A stretch of 64,000 bases of DNA from Phyllobacterium phragmitis. GTDB taxonomy: Bacteria; Pseudomonadota; Alphaproteobacteria; Rhizobiales; Rhizobiaceae. This document shows positions 1 through 9,170 of the stretch, in pieces; within the stretch, counting starts at the first letter, position 1, and the number at the start of each line of letters is the position of its first letter. The stretch lies in NCBI RefSeq assembly GCF_002980495.1, contig NZ_PVBR01000006.1:225022-289021 (forward strand). The letters run 5' to 3'. The notes beneath the pieces were generated by a model. The model saw only the letters and a list, made by a program, of their open reading frames with translations. It ran no database searches and had not been told where the DNA came from. A program made the translations under genes and the position numbers.

Positions 1-85
1 GGTCGCTGTCGCGAAATCTGGTCGTCTGCGAATGCTGACGGACCGGCACAATCCTCCAACTTGATATCTGCGCTGTGAGGATGAT

Positions 86-331
86 GTGCGTTTCCTTATC
101 GTCAGCTTTGAGGGGATTCGCCCGGACCTCGTCTCTCCGGAGTTGACGCCAAACCTCTGCCGCTTGCAGGCGCGCGGCCTGACCTTGTCTGAACACCGTA
201 GCATCTTTCCTAGCGAGCACGTTCGGTCACACCGGCGCGCTACATCGATAGACGAATCGTGGAGGGATATGACATCAACAACCGCTGATATCGTAATGGT
301 GATGAACGCCATCGCGGGATACCGATCTTAG
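86..331 (+). pseudogene. 5' fragment of an alkaline-phosphatase-superfamily phosphodiesterase
   Basis: The first roughly 50 codons, from a GTG, read MRFLIVSFEGIRPDLVSPEL and continue in parallel with the N-terminus of the intact phosphodiesterase gene at 1384. They include the metal-binding FDG/FEG-type motif and the YPSE/FPSE segment that precedes the nucleophile. Around base 225 the similarity stops and the rest of the frame (to 331) is unrelated. A full family member is about 500 residues, so more than 400 residues are missing. The nucleotide match to the downstream copy is loose, so this is a diverged paralogue cut by a deletion rather than a recent duplicate. It ends against the 3' end of the LysR gene on the other strand. 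Confidence 0.75.
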
Positions 332-1236
332 CTGTCTTCGGCGGTGATGGAGGTCCGGCATAATCTTGTCAGCCATCGGCAAAATGTCCGCGCCAGGACG
401 ATGTTGGGAGTCCGATCGACCACGTATGCCCGATATTGCATTCCGCTCGGCGTCTGGGATCCCGGAACGATCTCCAGCACACCATCCCGGACAAGCCCGC
501 TTACGATGATCTCCGGGGCCACGAGCAGGCTGCGTCCCGTCGTAACCGCAGGCAGCGCCAGGTAATGATGGTCATAACGCGCGCCAAGCAGGATCTGATC
601 TGCAGTGAGTTCCATCGCATTCAGCCAATTCGGAAGGATATCCGGCCGTGAGGTGATTGTGAGGACGGGCATGGTCTGCAATGCCCCAGCGCCTTTCCGG
701 GCAACATGGCTTGGCGCGCCGACGCAAACGAGACGTTCTTCGTGAACGTCCCAATGCGCTCCTGGTTCGGCCAGGTCTAGGTCTCGGGTCAGCAGAACAT
801 CGAATCCGTCGAGCGCCGTCGGAGGCGCCATTGATGTGACGACATCAACCAGTGCGCCACCTGTTTGAGCGCTGAATGACTCCAGATTGGGAATGAGAAT
901 CGTATAGGCAAACGTTGAAAGCGAGGTCCGGATAACGAGGCGGTTTCCGGCAGATTGCTGGCTCCGCCGCATGCGTTGCGCGGTAAAGCAGATCGTGTCC
1001 AGCGAGTCACCCACGACAGATACAAACGTGCGGCCAAAATCAGTGAGTTCGCTGGTGCGGCCCCTCCGTGCCAGCAGCTGTTCGCCAAGATAATGCTCAA
1101 GCACCGACAGATGCCGACTGACGGAACTTTGTGTGGTCCCAAGCGCGCGGGCCGCACCCGACACCCCGCCATGCCGGGCGATCATGGCAAAGGCGCGAAT
1201 GGCATTCAGCGGGACATCCTGGTCCTCTTTCGACAC
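328..1236 (-). CDS. LysR-family transcriptional regulator
   Basis: A 302-residue protein of normal LysR length. The N-terminal winged helix-turn-helix (about residues 8-67) carries the usual pattern NAIRAFAMIARHGGVSGAARA followed by a QSSVSRHLSVLE recognition helix. The C-terminal part is a periplasmic-binding-like effector domain. The start is a GTG with a GGAG ribosome site seven bases upstream. It diverges from the phosphodiesterase-ABC operon starting at 1384, and a LysR-type dyad lies in the 147-bp gap. That is the usual arrangement for a LysR protein that controls its neighbour and itself. The inducer is unknown; a phosphorylated or phosphonylated substrate of the operon is an inference. 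Confidence 0.9.
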   Translation of the reverse strand: MSKEDQDVPLNAIRAFAMIARHGGVSGAARALGTTQSSVSRHLSVLEHYLGEQLLARRGRTSELTDFGRTFVSVVGDSLDTICFTAQRMRRSQQSAGNRLVIRTSLSTFAYTILIPNLESFSAQTGGALVDVVTSMAPPTALDGFDVLLTRDLDLAEPGAHWDVHEERLVCVGAPSHVARKGAGALQTMPVLTITSRPDILPNWLNAMELTADQILLGARYDHHYLALPAVTTGRSLLVAPEIIVSGLVRDGVLEIVPGSQTPSGMQYRAYVVDRTPNIVLARTFCRWLTRLCRTSITAEDS

Positions 1237-1292
1237 GGGCGGGCTCCGACAATTCTATTTCAACTTAACCATCGCCAAAATCGGAGCAACTC

Positions 1293-1307
1293 ATCGCAAA
1301 ATACGAT
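1293..1307. promoter_or_regulatory. candidate LysR operator (T-N11-A dyad)
   Basis: ATCG-N7-CGAT is a dyad in which T1294 and A1306 are separated by 11 bases, matching the T-N11-A core of LysR binding sites. It lies between the divergent regulator start (1236) and the phosphodiesterase start (1384). Seen directly in sequence; its function is inferred. Confidence 0.45.
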
Positions 1308-1383
1308 ATCTGTCACGTCCATGTTGCAATCCACCGCTACCGGTGACCCTGCGAAAAGGCAACAAATTTCGCAGGGAGACAGT

Positions 1384-2898
1384 ATGAAGTTCTTGATCGC
1401 AAGTTTTGATGGGTTGCGGCCCGATCTGATATCCTCGGAGCTCACGCCCAACATTGCACGCGTCCAGGAATTAGGTGTGACGCTCGGGCGACACACTACG
1501 GTCTATCCCAGTGAAACACGCGCCGCTTTTCCAAGTCTGGTCACCGGATCAGCCCCTGTCCGGCATGGCATGGTCGGAAACAAGTTCGTCGACCGGAAAA
1601 GCATCCCTGAACGCTACATAGACACGTCCGACGCCGTTCTGCTCGATCAGCTGAACCGGGAAAGCGGCGGCCACCTAATGACAGCGCCGACGCTTGGTGA
1701 GCTTTTGGCGGCATCTGGTAAAAGCCTGGCCGTCCTTGCGACGAACACGCCGGGCACAACGCGGCTTTTCCATCATAAGGCAGAGGACTTCGGTCATATC
1801 CGCCTTTCTGGGCATTTCCCGGAAGCATGTACGCCGGCTGATGTCCTGGCTCAGATCGAAGTCGAGTTCGGCAAGCTGCCCCCGGCCCCAGCGACCGGGC
1901 AGCCCGATTTTTCTGGGCAGGAATGGATCACGTCGGTTTTCCTCGATTACGTCTGGCCGCGACTTTCGCCGGATGTTGCAGTCCTCTCTTATGGGGAACC
2001 GGACACGACCTCGCATTTCCACGGAACCGGTTCCTCGACCACCCGCGAAATCATCGCCTATTGCGATGCCCAGTTTGGACGCGTGCTCGAGTGGTGGGAA
2101 GCTGAGGGTCAGTCGGCCGGTGTCCAACTGATGCTTTCATCCGATCACGGCCACATCACCGCGCATACCCGCGTCTCGGTCATGGATGACCTGAGGATGG
2201 CAGGTTTTGCTCCCGGCCGGGCGCCCGACCCTGATGTCGACATCGTGGTCGTTCCAGGTCAGGTCGGAGCTCTTTACCTGCGAGACCGTGCAGCCGCCCA
2301 GGTGGCGCGCCTGGTCGAGGCAATGATGGACCAGCCCTGGTGCGGTCCCATATTCACGGCGCCTCGAAACGAAGTCGAGGGCATTGCCCCCGGCAGTTTT
2401 GCCAGCCGCCTTGTGCTCTGCGACCACGATCGGGCGCCGGACGTCTATTTCGCATTCCGTGCCGACGATGGCATCGACCAGTTCGGCCTCGCCGGCGGCA
2501 CTTTCTATGATAACGATCGCGTCGCGGGCCTTGGCGTCCATGGCGGTCTGCACGCCAAGGAGCTGGCCGCAGTCGGGATCGTCGCCGGTTCGCATTTCCG
2601 GGGTGGCGGAAGCGTGTCCACGATCCCCTCGGGCATATGCGATCTTGCGCCAACCATTTTGCACGGGCTGAGGCTCGCCGTTCCCTCGACAATGACGGGC
2701 CGTGTGCTTCGCGAAGCTCTCGCCAGCGCGACACAGGACAATTTTGAGCCTCATGTCGAAGCCGAGAATTTCGAAGCTGGCCTCGGCTCCTTCCGCCAGT
2801 CGCTTCGGCGCAATGTCATCGGCGGAACCATCTATCTGGAGGGCGGTGCTGCCGCCAATGATGCGACCGCAACACGCAAGCTCGAGGCCGCCGAATGA
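1384..2898 (+). CDS. alkaline phosphatase superfamily phosphodiesterase (NPP/phosphonate-hydrolase-like)
   Basis: A 504-residue metal-dependent hydrolase of the type I phosphodiesterase/nucleotide pyrophosphatase family. The N-terminus MKFLIASFDGLRPDL supplies the first metal Asp. The segment YPSETRAAFPSLVTG carries the likely Thr nucleophile, and SSDHGHIT near the middle plus a later GGLHAKE segment supply further metal ligands. No signal peptide is visible, so it probably works in the cytoplasm on imported substrate. The ATG at 1384 is chosen because AGGGAG precedes it; the longer upstream frame runs through the regulator gene. It overlaps the ABC ATPase gene by ATGA, so the two are translationally coupled. 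A phosphodiester or phosphonate diester substrate is inferred from family and context. Confidence 0.85.
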   Translation: MKFLIASFDGLRPDLISSELTPNIARVQELGVTLGRHTTVYPSETRAAFPSLVTGSAPVRHGMVGNKFVDRKSIPERYIDTSDAVLLDQLNRESGGHLMTAPTLGELLAASGKSLAVLATNTPGTTRLFHHKAEDFGHIRLSGHFPEACTPADVLAQIEVEFGKLPPAPATGQPDFSGQEWITSVFLDYVWPRLSPDVAVLSYGEPDTTSHFHGTGSSTTREIIAYCDAQFGRVLEWWEAEGQSAGVQLMLSSDHGHITAHTRVSVMDDLRMAGFAPGRAPDPDVDIVVVPGQVGALYLRDRAAAQVARLVEAMMDQPWCGPIFTAPRNEVEGIAPGSFASRLVLCDHDRAPDVYFAFRADDGIDQFGLAGGTFYDNDRVAGLGVHGGLHAKELAAVGIVAGSHFRGGGSVSTIPSGICDLAPTILHGLRLAVPSTMTGRVLREALASATQDNFEPHVEAENFEAGLGSFRQSLRRNVIGGTIYLEGGAAANDATATRKLEAAE

Positions 2899-4070
2899 GC
2901 GCGATCACATTCGATCACATCCGCAAGTCCTACGGTGCCACCCAGGTGTTGCGCGATGTGTCGCTTTCGATCGAGAGCGGCGAATTTCTCACCCTGCTCG
3001 GCCCTTCGGGCTGCGGAAAATCGACGCTCCTGAGAATCCTGGCCGGTCTGGAACGGCAAGACGGCGGCTCGGTGCGCATCGGCGACCGCCAGGTCGACGA
3101 TCTTCGTCCCAAGCGTCGAGACGTTGCGATGGTGTTCCAGTCCTACGCCCTCTATCCGCACATGACGGTCGCCGGGAATATGGCGGTCCCCTTGCGTATG
3201 CGCCGGCTGAACTCATGGCAGCGTCTGCCGCTTATCGGCAAGCTGTTGCCGGGCACACGCCCCACCCTGGCAGAAATCGACTCCGAGGTTTCAAGGACCG
3301 CGGCGGCCCTCGGTATCGATCACCTGTTGGCGCGCAAGCCCGGGCAGCTCTCGGGCGGGCAGCGCCAGCGTGTCGCCGTCGGTCGCGCGATGGTGCGCGA
3401 GCCAGCCGTGTTCCTGATGGACGAGCCGCTTTCCAATCTCGACGCCAAGCTGCGTGTTCAGATGCGGGCCGAAATCAAGGAACTCCATAAGCGGCTTGGC
3501 GTCACGTTCATTTACGTGACCCACGATCAGGCCGAGGCCATGACGCTGTCGGATCGAGTGGCCGTCATGCTCGATGGCGAACTGCTCCAGGTAGCCCCGC
3601 CGCGCGACATTTATGCCGATCCTCATGATCGGCGCGTCGCGGAGTTCATTGGATCTCCGAAGATCAACACGCTGGACGGCGCGGTGATCGAGCGCGGCCT
3701 GATGGCGACGTCCGGAGCGAAGCTTTCCGTGCCGGAGTCCATTGCTCCCGGCACGAAGCTCACGGTGGGCATCCGACCGGAGGCATTCAGCCTGATTACC
3801 CAGCCCGATGCTCCTAACGTGATCGAAGGGTTGGTTCATCTGATCGAGCATATGGGGTCGGATCTCTTTGTTCACCTTCTCGTCGAAGGCATGAATGAAC
3901 CATTGATCGTCCGGCTGCACGCCGAACGGGCTCCTCATATTGGCTCCGGTCACAGACTGGTCGTCGGCGTGAAGCCAACCCAGATGATGCTGTTCGATGA
4001 GGCGGGCCATCGTTTGCAGAAGACTGCTATCAGCGAGAGCCGAGTCACGCCAATTCGGGAAACTGCGTGA
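2895..4070 (+). CDS. ABC transporter ATP-binding protein (UgpC/MalK type)
   Basis: A 391-residue ATPase of the carbohydrate/glycerol-phosphate import (CUT1) class. It has Walker A GPSGCGKS at residues 36-43, a Q-loop VFQSYALYPHM, the signature LSGGQRQRVAVGRA and Walker B VFLMDEPLSNLD, followed by a C-terminal TOBE/OB regulatory region (about residues 240-370). Compared with ordinary MalK/UgpC proteins there is an insertion of roughly 20 residues (NSWQRLPLIGKLLPGTRP) between the Q-loop region and the signature. It energises the two permeases that follow and overlaps the genes on both sides. Confidence 0.93.
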   Translation: MSAITFDHIRKSYGATQVLRDVSLSIESGEFLTLLGPSGCGKSTLLRILAGLERQDGGSVRIGDRQVDDLRPKRRDVAMVFQSYALYPHMTVAGNMAVPLRMRRLNSWQRLPLIGKLLPGTRPTLAEIDSEVSRTAAALGIDHLLARKPGQLSGGQRQRVAVGRAMVREPAVFLMDEPLSNLDAKLRVQMRAEIKELHKRLGVTFIYVTHDQAEAMTLSDRVAVMLDGELLQVAPPRDIYADPHDRRVAEFIGSPKINTLDGAVIERGLMATSGAKLSVPESIAPGTKLTVGIRPEAFSLITQPDAPNVIEGLVHLIEHMGSDLFVHLLVEGMNEPLIVRLHAERAPHIGSGHRLVVGVKPTQMMLFDEAGHRLQKTAISESRVTPIRETA

Positions 4071-5029
4071 TGGGAGACGTCATGTCGCTTCCCGACCGGA
4101 AACATGAGGCGCGCCAACGCGGCGCCTCCCCGGCTTCGGCGAACAGTCGGTCGACCAAGCTCGCAGATATGCTCGCGGCCTGGACGCTTGCCGGACCGGC
4201 GCTCGCGCTGCTGATCGTGCTGTTTTTCTTGCCGGTTCTTGCTGTGTTTGTGATTGCGCTGACCGACTGGCAGTTTGGGGCCAGCACGCTTTCCTTCGTC
4301 GGCCTGGAAAATTTCGAAGAGGTCTTCGCGGATCCGGGTTTTCGGGCCTCGCTCTTCAACACGGTGGCCTATGTCGCCATTGTTGTGCCAGGCACGATCA
4401 TTCTCGGCCTCGCGGTCGCGCTGCTGATCGAGAGCGGCAAGTCCTTCCGGGCCTTCTACCGCGCTATCCATTTCCTGCCCTACATGGCGACGCTAACGGC
4501 CATGGCGATCGCCTGGGAGGCCCTGCTCCACCCGACCATCGGCCTGGTCAATCAGACGCTTACTGGCCTCGGTCTGCCCACGGCTAACTGGCTACGTGAC
4601 GAAAGCACTGTGCTGCCCGTCCTCGCCGCCATCGGCATCTGGCAGAACCTTGGCTTCGCGATGGTGCTGTTTTTGGCGGGGCTGAAGTCGATACCGCAGG
4701 ACCTCTACCATGCCGCTGAAGTCGACGGCGCCGATCTTTGGCTCGACCGCCTGCGGACCGTCACGCTGCCGATGCTCGGCCCGGTCTTCATGTTCGTCTT
4801 CATCGTCGTGGCACTGAAAGCGTTCGAGACTTTCGATACCGTGCAGGTGCTGACCCAAGGCGGGCCAGGGCACGCGTCCGAGATGCTGCTGTTCACTCTC
4901 TATCGCGAGAGCTTCCAATATTTGCGCACCGGCTACGGCGCTTCGGTTGCGGTCGTCTTCCTCATCATCGTCGTCGCGCTGACGCTGATCCAAGCGCGCG
5001 TTATGGACAGGAGGGTTCACTATCAATGA
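4070..5029 (+). CDS. ABC transporter permease (MalF/UgpA type)
   Basis: An inner-membrane permease of about 319 residues with six hydrophobic segments and the EAA loop (YHAAEVDGADLWLDRLRTVTLP) that contacts the ATPase. The ATG at 4070 overlaps the previous stop (TGATG). A second ATG at 4082, five bases after GGGAG, is an equally good start and would remove four residues. The charged N-terminal 35 residues precede the first membrane helix. It pairs with the permease at 5026 to form the translocation pore of an importer for a sugar, polyol phosphate or related solute. Confidence 0.9.
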   Translation: MGDVMSLPDRKHEARQRGASPASANSRSTKLADMLAAWTLAGPALALLIVLFFLPVLAVFVIALTDWQFGASTLSFVGLENFEEVFADPGFRASLFNTVAYVAIVVPGTIILGLAVALLIESGKSFRAFYRAIHFLPYMATLTAMAIAWEALLHPTIGLVNQTLTGLGLPTANWLRDESTVLPVLAAIGIWQNLGFAMVLFLAGLKSIPQDLYHAAEVDGADLWLDRLRTVTLPMLGPVFMFVFIVVALKAFETFDTVQVLTQGGPGHASEMLLFTLYRESFQYLRTGYGASVAVVFLIIVVALTLIQARVMDRRVHYQ

Positions 5030-5862
5030 TGACCCGAATCTTTCCCGCTCCTGCTGCCATTCTCCGTCATGCGGCTCTGCTCGTTACAGCTGCGCTGATC
5101 CTGGCTCCATTCGTGTGGATGGTGTCTCTTTCGATCAAGCCGCCCGGCGAGATCTTCCGCGCCTCCTTCTCGTTCTGGCCGGAGCAGTTCTATGGGATCG
5201 AAAATTACACCAAGGCGATCACACAGGCGCCCTTGCCCCGCTACATGCTCAACGGAGTGATTGTCTGCGCGAGCATCTTGGCGCTTCAAATTGCTGTGTG
5301 TGCGCCGGCGGCTTATGCGCTCGCCAAGCTCGAGTTCGCCGGCCGGGATCTGCTCTTCGCCCTGGTGTTGATTGCTCTGCTTCTACCGCACGAGGTGCTG
5401 GCCCTGCCGTTGTTTATTTTTGGCGCCAAAATTGGAATCCTCAACACCTATGCGGCTTTGATCTTCCCGTATGTCGTTTCGCCCTTTGGCATCTTTCTGT
5501 TCCGGCAGTTTTTCAAGACGATCCCGGACGACGTCGTTCATGCTGCTCGGCTCGACGGGTATTCGGAAATCGGCATCGTCTGGAAGATCATGATCCCCAT
5601 GGCGCTGCCTGCGGCTATAGCTTTCGGTATCTTCTCTGTCGTCAGTCACTGGAACAGCCTCTTTTGGCCGTTAATCGCAGTCAGCGATGCGAACCTAATG
5701 CCACCACCTCTCGGCATACTCACATTTCGAAATGAAGAAGTAGGCATCGACTTTGGCCCATTAATGGCCGCAACCGTCATCGTTATATTCCCACTTACAC
5801 TGGTGTTTCTAACAGCTCAACGCTGGTTCATCGGCGGGTTAACGACTGGCGCGATCAAATGA
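5026..5862 (+). CDS. ABC transporter permease (MalG/UgpE type)
   Basis: A 278-residue second permease of the CUT1 importer, starting at an ATG that overlaps the previous stop (ATGA) and preceded by AGGAGG at 5009-5014. It has six membrane segments and the EAA-type loop VVHAARLDGYSEIGIVWKIMIPMA. A downstream in-frame ATG at 5029 is possible. Base composition begins to fall towards AT at its 3' end, continuing into the binding-protein gene. Confidence 0.9.
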   Translation: MMTRIFPAPAAILRHAALLVTAALILAPFVWMVSLSIKPPGEIFRASFSFWPEQFYGIENYTKAITQAPLPRYMLNGVIVCASILALQIAVCAPAAYALAKLEFAGRDLLFALVLIALLLPHEVLALPLFIFGAKIGILNTYAALIFPYVVSPFGIFLFRQFFKTIPDDVVHAARLDGYSEIGIVWKIMIPMALPAAIAFGIFSVVSHWNSLFWPLIAVSDANLMPPPLGILTFRNEEVGIDFGPLMAATVIVIFPLTLVFLTAQRWFIGGLTTGAIK

Positions 5863-5890
5863 CTTTATAAACTGACCAGGAGTCTTCTAA

Positions 5891-7111
5891 ATGAAAATCA
5901 ATCGCCGCACGTTCATTGCCGGTTCTTCTATGCTGTTTGCCAGCTCACTCACTTCTCAAGCGCGGGGGGCTAATCAACCACTGAGTATGATGATCGACTC
6001 GCGGAGTTTATATGAAAACATAGTGCAACAAGGTCTAGACACACTTGGGACAGTGGACAGCGGTGCAAGTATAGAAACGATTTGGACTGAAAACTATACG
6101 GATACACTTCAAAAATCATTACGGAACAAAATAGTCGGAGTGTCGCCGACTGTTGCCCTTCATGCGCATAACAACATTGCAATGCTCGCTGCAAGGGGTG
6201 ACATCTTCCCGCTTGATCCCTTTATGCCAAGCGCCGAATCTGGCAGCTCGTCGCCGATCGGCTCATTCAATGGAAAACAATATGGTGTCCCGTTCTCTCT
6301 CTCGGTACCGGTTGTTTACGTCAACTGTGATTTGCTTGGACGGCCAGATAGTCTCCCATCGACCTGGGATGAGATAATTTCGAATGCAGATGCAATAGAT
6401 GCACCGAGCGGTGGTGCCTATTTTAACTATTCGACTGATGGAAGCTGGACGTTCATGGCATTAATCGAAAGTTTGGGAGGTCGGATCCTCAACGAGGATG
6501 GGACAGATATTGCCTTTGACACGCAAGAAGGCCTGGAGGCAATGGAGATCCTAGGCTCGTTTGCAAGAGTTAGGAAGGGCGCCGCGCTTTCTCCGTCGCA
6601 TGCGCGCCAAGCGTTCGCAGCCGGCGCGATTGGCATTCACATAGATACCACCAGCCGCCTCCGGTACTTCGAACAACATGCCGAGGGCAACTTCAAGATG
6701 GCAGTAGTGCCGTTTCCAATCAGGAATGTCCCGGCGGCGAGAATTCCACCTTCCGGTGGGTCCTTAACGATCATGGCATCTGAGTCGCAACTGCAAGAGC
6801 ATGCGTGGGCTATGATTGCCGCGCTAATGCAGCCGAACGTGCAATCGTTGATCCTAAAGGAGACTGGATTCATTCCGGGTGCAGCAGTATCGGGAGCGAA
6901 TTCAGACCTTCTTCCCGAACTCGAAGCAACACCGCATTTCGATGCAATCGAGCCACTACTCGCAGTCCTCGGTCCATGGGTGAGCTTCCCTGTGAGTAAT
7001 CCAGCTCGTGCAGATAAAGTTGTACGGGATCAATTGGATTTCCAAGCCAGCCTCCAAGCCACGCCACAGGACACGCTCGAAAGAATTGTACGTGAGATTC
7101 GACAGATGTGA
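5891..7111 (+). CDS. ABC transporter extracellular substrate-binding protein, Tat-type signal
   Basis: A 406-residue family 1 solute-binding protein. The N-terminus MKINRRTFIAGSSMLFASSL has twin arginines in a Tat-like context with cleavage probably after the QARG region. That predicts export of a folded protein to the periplasm. The order ATPase, permease, permease, binding protein completes one importer. The gene is more AT-rich than the genes before it, suggesting a different origin or relaxed codon use. A CAGGAG ribosome site lies just upstream of the ATG. The ligand cannot be read from the sequence; UgpB-like ligands (glycerophosphodiesters) are one possibility given the adjacent phosphodiesterase. 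Confidence 0.9.
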   Translation: MKINRRTFIAGSSMLFASSLTSQARGANQPLSMMIDSRSLYENIVQQGLDTLGTVDSGASIETIWTENYTDTLQKSLRNKIVGVSPTVALHAHNNIAMLAARGDIFPLDPFMPSAESGSSSPIGSFNGKQYGVPFSLSVPVVYVNCDLLGRPDSLPSTWDEIISNADAIDAPSGGAYFNYSTDGSWTFMALIESLGGRILNEDGTDIAFDTQEGLEAMEILGSFARVRKGAALSPSHARQAFAAGAIGIHIDTTSRLRYFEQHAEGNFKMAVVPFPIRNVPAARIPPSGGSLTIMASESQLQEHAWAMIAALMQPNVQSLILKETGFIPGAAVSGANSDLLPELEATPHFDAIEPLLAVLGPWVSFPVSNPARADKVVRDQLDFQASLQATPQDTLERIVREIRQM

Positions 7112-7220
7112 TCTACCGTACGGAGAGTACACACCAATACCCAAACTTTAAAGATCAACCGCTTGCCTGCCTGCGCTGCTGACGTTTAACGGCGCGGAGG
7201 CAGACGGCAGTCCAAAAGTG

Positions 7221-8357
7221 ATGAGCAACATAGTGAAAGCAGGAATTGATTTAAGGCGCGTCACCTCACCCGTCATTCCGCATATCGACCAGGAAATAGC
7301 GAAGGCGTTGCATAGGCTCCAACGCTCCTGGTCGCCGTCAGACGAACTGCGGCAGCACCGCAAACTGGGGACAGTAAACGACAGGCGCTTTGCATCCCAC
7401 TTTCTTTCGCGCCGATATGTGGAACCCGTTGATGAAGAGCGTGTATTTCTCGTCAGCGGAACGCAAAACGCTCTGTTCCTACTTCTGTCCGCGATGCGCC
7501 CCGAACGTTCAACGATTATTGTCGAAGAACTCGCCTACCGCCAAATTCGAGAAGTCGCAGCTATCCTCGGTATGCGGCTAGTCGGAGTCGAGACTGACGC
7601 CGACGGGATTGTCCCTCGATCGTTGGAAGACAGGACTAGGGAACACCCCAAAAGCATCCTCTACTGTACACCCACAGTCCACAACCCAACCGCAACCATC
7701 ATGCCCGAAGGTAGGCGTACAGCTATCATTCAGATAGCTCGCAGCGGCGGAGTTCCAATCATTGAGGACGAAGCGCAAGGACTAATTCCGCTTGCTGCGC
7801 CTCCGCCCTTAAGTGAAATGGCTCCCGATATAACGTGGACAGTGACCGGGCTATCAAAATGCCTCTTTGTTGGTCTTCGCATAGCATATGTTGTTGCGCC
7901 TAGTGCGGACGCTATTCGCAATACGCTAAAGGACCACTCCGATATGGCCTTCTGGTACTCGTCAGCAGTAGCTGCTTCACTGACGAATGAAATCATCGCG
8001 TCCGGTGCTGCTGAACTGATGCTAGAGCGTGTTCGCGAGGAAGCGGTCCGACGACAAGAACTTGCGGACAGATTGCTTCTCGGTTCTGAACTCGTACGAG
8101 GCAATGGCCTGCATTTGTGGATCGATAATCCCGAGCGAACAGGCAATGATTTGAGAGAAGAAGCTGCGCAGTATGGCGTTCTTGTGAGGAGTGCCTCCGA
8201 GTATGCCGTTAATCAAAATCAACAACAGCGTGGCATCCGTGCATCGCTCGCTGATGTCTGCATGGAAGACCTTTCTCTCGCATTTGAGCGATTGAATTCA
8301 TCGACGGTCTTGCTCGGCTCCATAAATGAACGAAAGCCACGATCCGAGGAGAATTAG
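7221..8357 (+). CDS. PLP-dependent aminotransferase, MocR-like domain without HTH
   Basis: A 378-residue fold-type I aminotransferase. The PLP lysine is in GLSKCLFVGLRIAYV, and the upstream PTVHNPTATIMP and IIEDEAQG blocks bind cofactor. It resembles the aminotransferase half of MocR regulators but has no DNA-binding domain. An ATG at 7221 follows an alternative GTG at 7218. It is clearly paralogous to the protein encoded at 9171-10265: the segments around PT(V/M)xNPTAT(I/V)MPxGRR and the lysine block match. It lies 109 bp after the binding-protein gene on the same strand, so it may act on the imported compound. Its 3' end overlaps the convergent EamA gene by 60 bp. Confidence 0.85.
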   Translation: MSNIVKAGIDLRRVTSPVIPHIDQEIAKALHRLQRSWSPSDELRQHRKLGTVNDRRFASHFLSRRYVEPVDEERVFLVSGTQNALFLLLSAMRPERSTIIVEELAYRQIREVAAILGMRLVGVETDADGIVPRSLEDRTREHPKSILYCTPTVHNPTATIMPEGRRTAIIQIARSGGVPIIEDEAQGLIPLAAPPPLSEMAPDITWTVTGLSKCLFVGLRIAYVVAPSADAIRNTLKDHSDMAFWYSSAVAASLTNEIIASGAAELMLERVREEAVRRQELADRLLLGSELVRGNGLHLWIDNPERTGNDLREEAAQYGVLVRSASEYAVNQNQQQRGIRASLADVCMEDLSLAFERLNSSTVLLGSINERKPRSEEN

Positions 8358-9158
8358 AACCGTCCCGATAATGGCTGGCACGTCGGGGCGCTCACCTATC
8401 AATAGAATCCCAATGGCCAAGCTCGCAGGAAGACGCACAAAGTCAAAAGTAGCACCGCGAGCTAGTCTCGTGAGAGAATACCCCGTCGAGAGGAATAGCT
8501 GCGCCAACGCTGCCAATGCACCAATGCAAACCAAAACAACAAGAACGCGAGGAGATGGCCACGTCCACTCTAGTACAGCTAAAGGAAGCCCGAGGACGGA
8601 ACTCCAGACAAAGAACCCTGCTGCGACATTCACTGGACTATCTGCATGAGCTAGCATCCGAACTGACATCGTGGCGAGTGCTCCAAGAGCAGCCCCCACA
8701 AGGCCAAGTATAATCCAGATGTTGGAGTCTCCGATCGTAGGTTGTACTATCAAAACCACTCCTGCTATGCCGATCAATACAACACTTAGTAAAGTGCTAG
8801 TCACCTGCTCGCGCAAGAGGGCACCACCCAAAACCAACGCCCAAACCGGCGTTGTGTAGAAAAGCGCGACGGTTACGGACAGGGGCAGGTTTGTTAAGCA
8901 GACCGCATAACATAGAAAGCTTGTGTATCCGAAGAACGAGCGAAGAAAATGTGCTTTAGAGGTGAGAATAGTGCGAATACGTTTCGATCCAGGCCAGAGA
9001 AAGTGCACAAAAAATGGCAGGCTTAGTAAGCTCCGCAGGAATACAATCTGAAAAATCGGCATATCGGAGGAGACGGCTTTTATCATAGCCGCCATTGTCA
9101 CGAATGCGACGCCTGATGCGATCAGCAGGAGGATGCCGGGAAGTTCACGATCCGCCAT
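8298..9158 (-). CDS. EamA/DMT-superfamily transporter
   Basis: A 286-residue inner-membrane protein with about ten hydrophobic segments arranged as two EamA repeats, typical of drug/metabolite exporters. It starts 12 bp after the aminotransferase gene at 9171 and is the last member of the six-gene run that begins with PEP mutase. An exporter or lipid-intermediate flippase role for the phosphonate pathway is inferred from position. The 3' end overlaps the opposite-strand aminotransferase gene. Confidence 0.85.
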   Translation of the reverse strand: MADRELPGILLLIASGVAFVTMAAMIKAVSSDMPIFQIVFLRSLLSLPFFVHFLWPGSKRIRTILTSKAHFLRSFFGYTSFLCYAVCLTNLPLSVTVALFYTTPVWALVLGGALLREQVTSTLLSVVLIGIAGVVLIVQPTIGDSNIWIILGLVGAALGALATMSVRMLAHADSPVNVAAGFFVWSSVLGLPLAVLEWTWPSPRVLVVLVCIGALAALAQLFLSTGYSLTRLARGATFDFVRLPASLAIGILLIGERPDVPAIIGTVLILLGSWLSFIYGAEQDRR

Positions 9159-9170
9159 GCTGCTGGGCCA

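Noticed and set aside
955..1383. Upstream extension of the phosphodiesterase reading frame
   Set aside because: It runs antisense through the LysR gene, has no family similarity, and the ATG at 1384 has a clear ribosome site.
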